Source: DASQPR01 sp963836785
GTDB lineage: Bacteria; Actinomycetota; Actinomycetes; Mycobacteriales; Micromonosporaceae
NCBI GenBank assembly: GCA_963836785.1
Contig: CAWIKW010000001.1
Span: 744,001 to 808,000 of the forward strand
Reading direction: 5' to 3'
Length of the DNA stretch: 64,000 bases
Shown here in pieces: positions 63,834 through 64,000 of the stretch (positions within the stretch are counted from its first letter, which is position 1; every line of letters starts with the position of its first letter). The position numbers and the translations under genes were made by a program. The notes beneath the pieces were generated by a model, which did no database searches, was not told the origin of the DNA, and saw only the letters and a list, made by a program, of their open reading frames with translations.

Positions 63834-64000
63834 ATGTGGCGCCGTTACGCCGTTGCGAGCTGGCTCGGAATCGCCCTGCTCGCGGGCTGCGCCGCCGACC
63901 GCATCGAGATAGCCGACGGCGCCGCTCGGACATCGGGCCACGGACCGGCGCTGACGCCGGCCACCGAATCGGTGCCATCGCTGACGCCGGACACCGCCGC
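63834..64000 (+). CDS. Lipoprotein, partial (runs off the window)
   Basis: The first 55 residues of a plus-strand gene, open to the window end. MWRRYAVASWLGIALLAGCA is a lipoprotein signal peptide with lipobox LAGC, so the product should be lipid-anchored outside the cell. The visible mature part is Ala/Thr/Pro-rich and contains two similar segments (ALTPATESVPSLTPDTA), probably a linker. It is divergent from the NIPSNAP gene. The family cannot be told from what is visible. Confidence 0.6.
   Translation, partial: MWRRYAVASWLGIALLAGCAADRIEIADGAARTSGHGPALTPATESVPSLTPDTA

Overview
The window is a contiguous piece of a high-G+C actinobacterial chromosome. The evidence is uniformly GC-rich codon use, many GTG starts, and a gene set familiar from Mycobacterium and its relatives: glnE, a glnA2-type glutamine synthetase, panB, glutamine-dependent nadE, and the Nif3 / zinc-ribbon / RNase HI-phosphatase trio (Rv2230c-Rv2229c-Rv2228c order). 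An MptB-like mannosyltransferase, an MmpL-family transporter, a mycosin relic and a type A RNase P RNA fit the same picture. Genus cannot be fixed from the sequence. No phage, IS element, CRISPR array, tRNA or rRNA was seen.

Layout. 1-13 kb: a fatty-acid beta-oxidation multienzyme protein, an MMPL transporter, a cytochrome P450, two membrane glycosyltransferases (GT87/MptB-like and GT39-like) and glnE, the latter translationally coupled to the GT39 gene and preceded by a class I glutamine amidotransferase. 13-17.5 kb: an LD-carboxypeptidase, a small membrane-anchored protein, a PrsW-type membrane protease and a secreted protein, interrupted by a perfect 24-bp inverted repeat. 17.6-20.6 kb: a type VII secretion-like locus with two intact small helical proteins followed by a frameshifted mycosin and gene debris. 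20.7-28 kb: a cysteine hydrolase, glnA2, nadE, a TetR regulator divergent from a small P-loop kinase, then panB with a nucleotidyltransferase. 28-37 kb: a cytosolic metal-receptor-like protein coupled to an acyl-CoA synthetase, an RNB exonuclease, a 539-residue Lys/Arg/Ala/Thr repeat protein of histone H1 type, GntR and GNAT genes, a small basic protein and a B-lectin. 37-49 kb: an MBL-fold hydrolase, a peptide-binding lipoprotein, rnpB, a methyltransferase, TSUP and ArsB/SLC13-type transporters, succinate-semialdehyde dehydrogenase, a DUF3140 protein, an EamA transporter and an O-acyltransferase with an SGNH domain. 49-59.6 kb: two Pro-rich DUF4190-like membrane proteins, the RNase H/phosphatase operon, and a flavoprotein and XRE regulator divergent from a PrimPol-like protein, then a DUF4037-type nucleotidyltransferase and LapA. 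59.6-64 kb: a large secreted subtilase with an altered catalytic motif, a NIPSNAP protein and the start of a lipoprotein gene.

Two genome-style features recur. Genes in operons overlap by exactly the four bases GTGA (eight cases). At least seven genes look leaderless, with a TANNNT box 6-7 nt before the start codon. Intergenic DNA holds several repeats: paired 59-bp elements, a triple 42-bp palindromic array, two hairpins with 24-nt arms, and short tandem arrays. The most notable biology is the decaying type VII secretion locus, the XRE/flavoprotein/PrimPol-like group, the subtilase lacking the HGT histidine, and the disordered histone-like protein.
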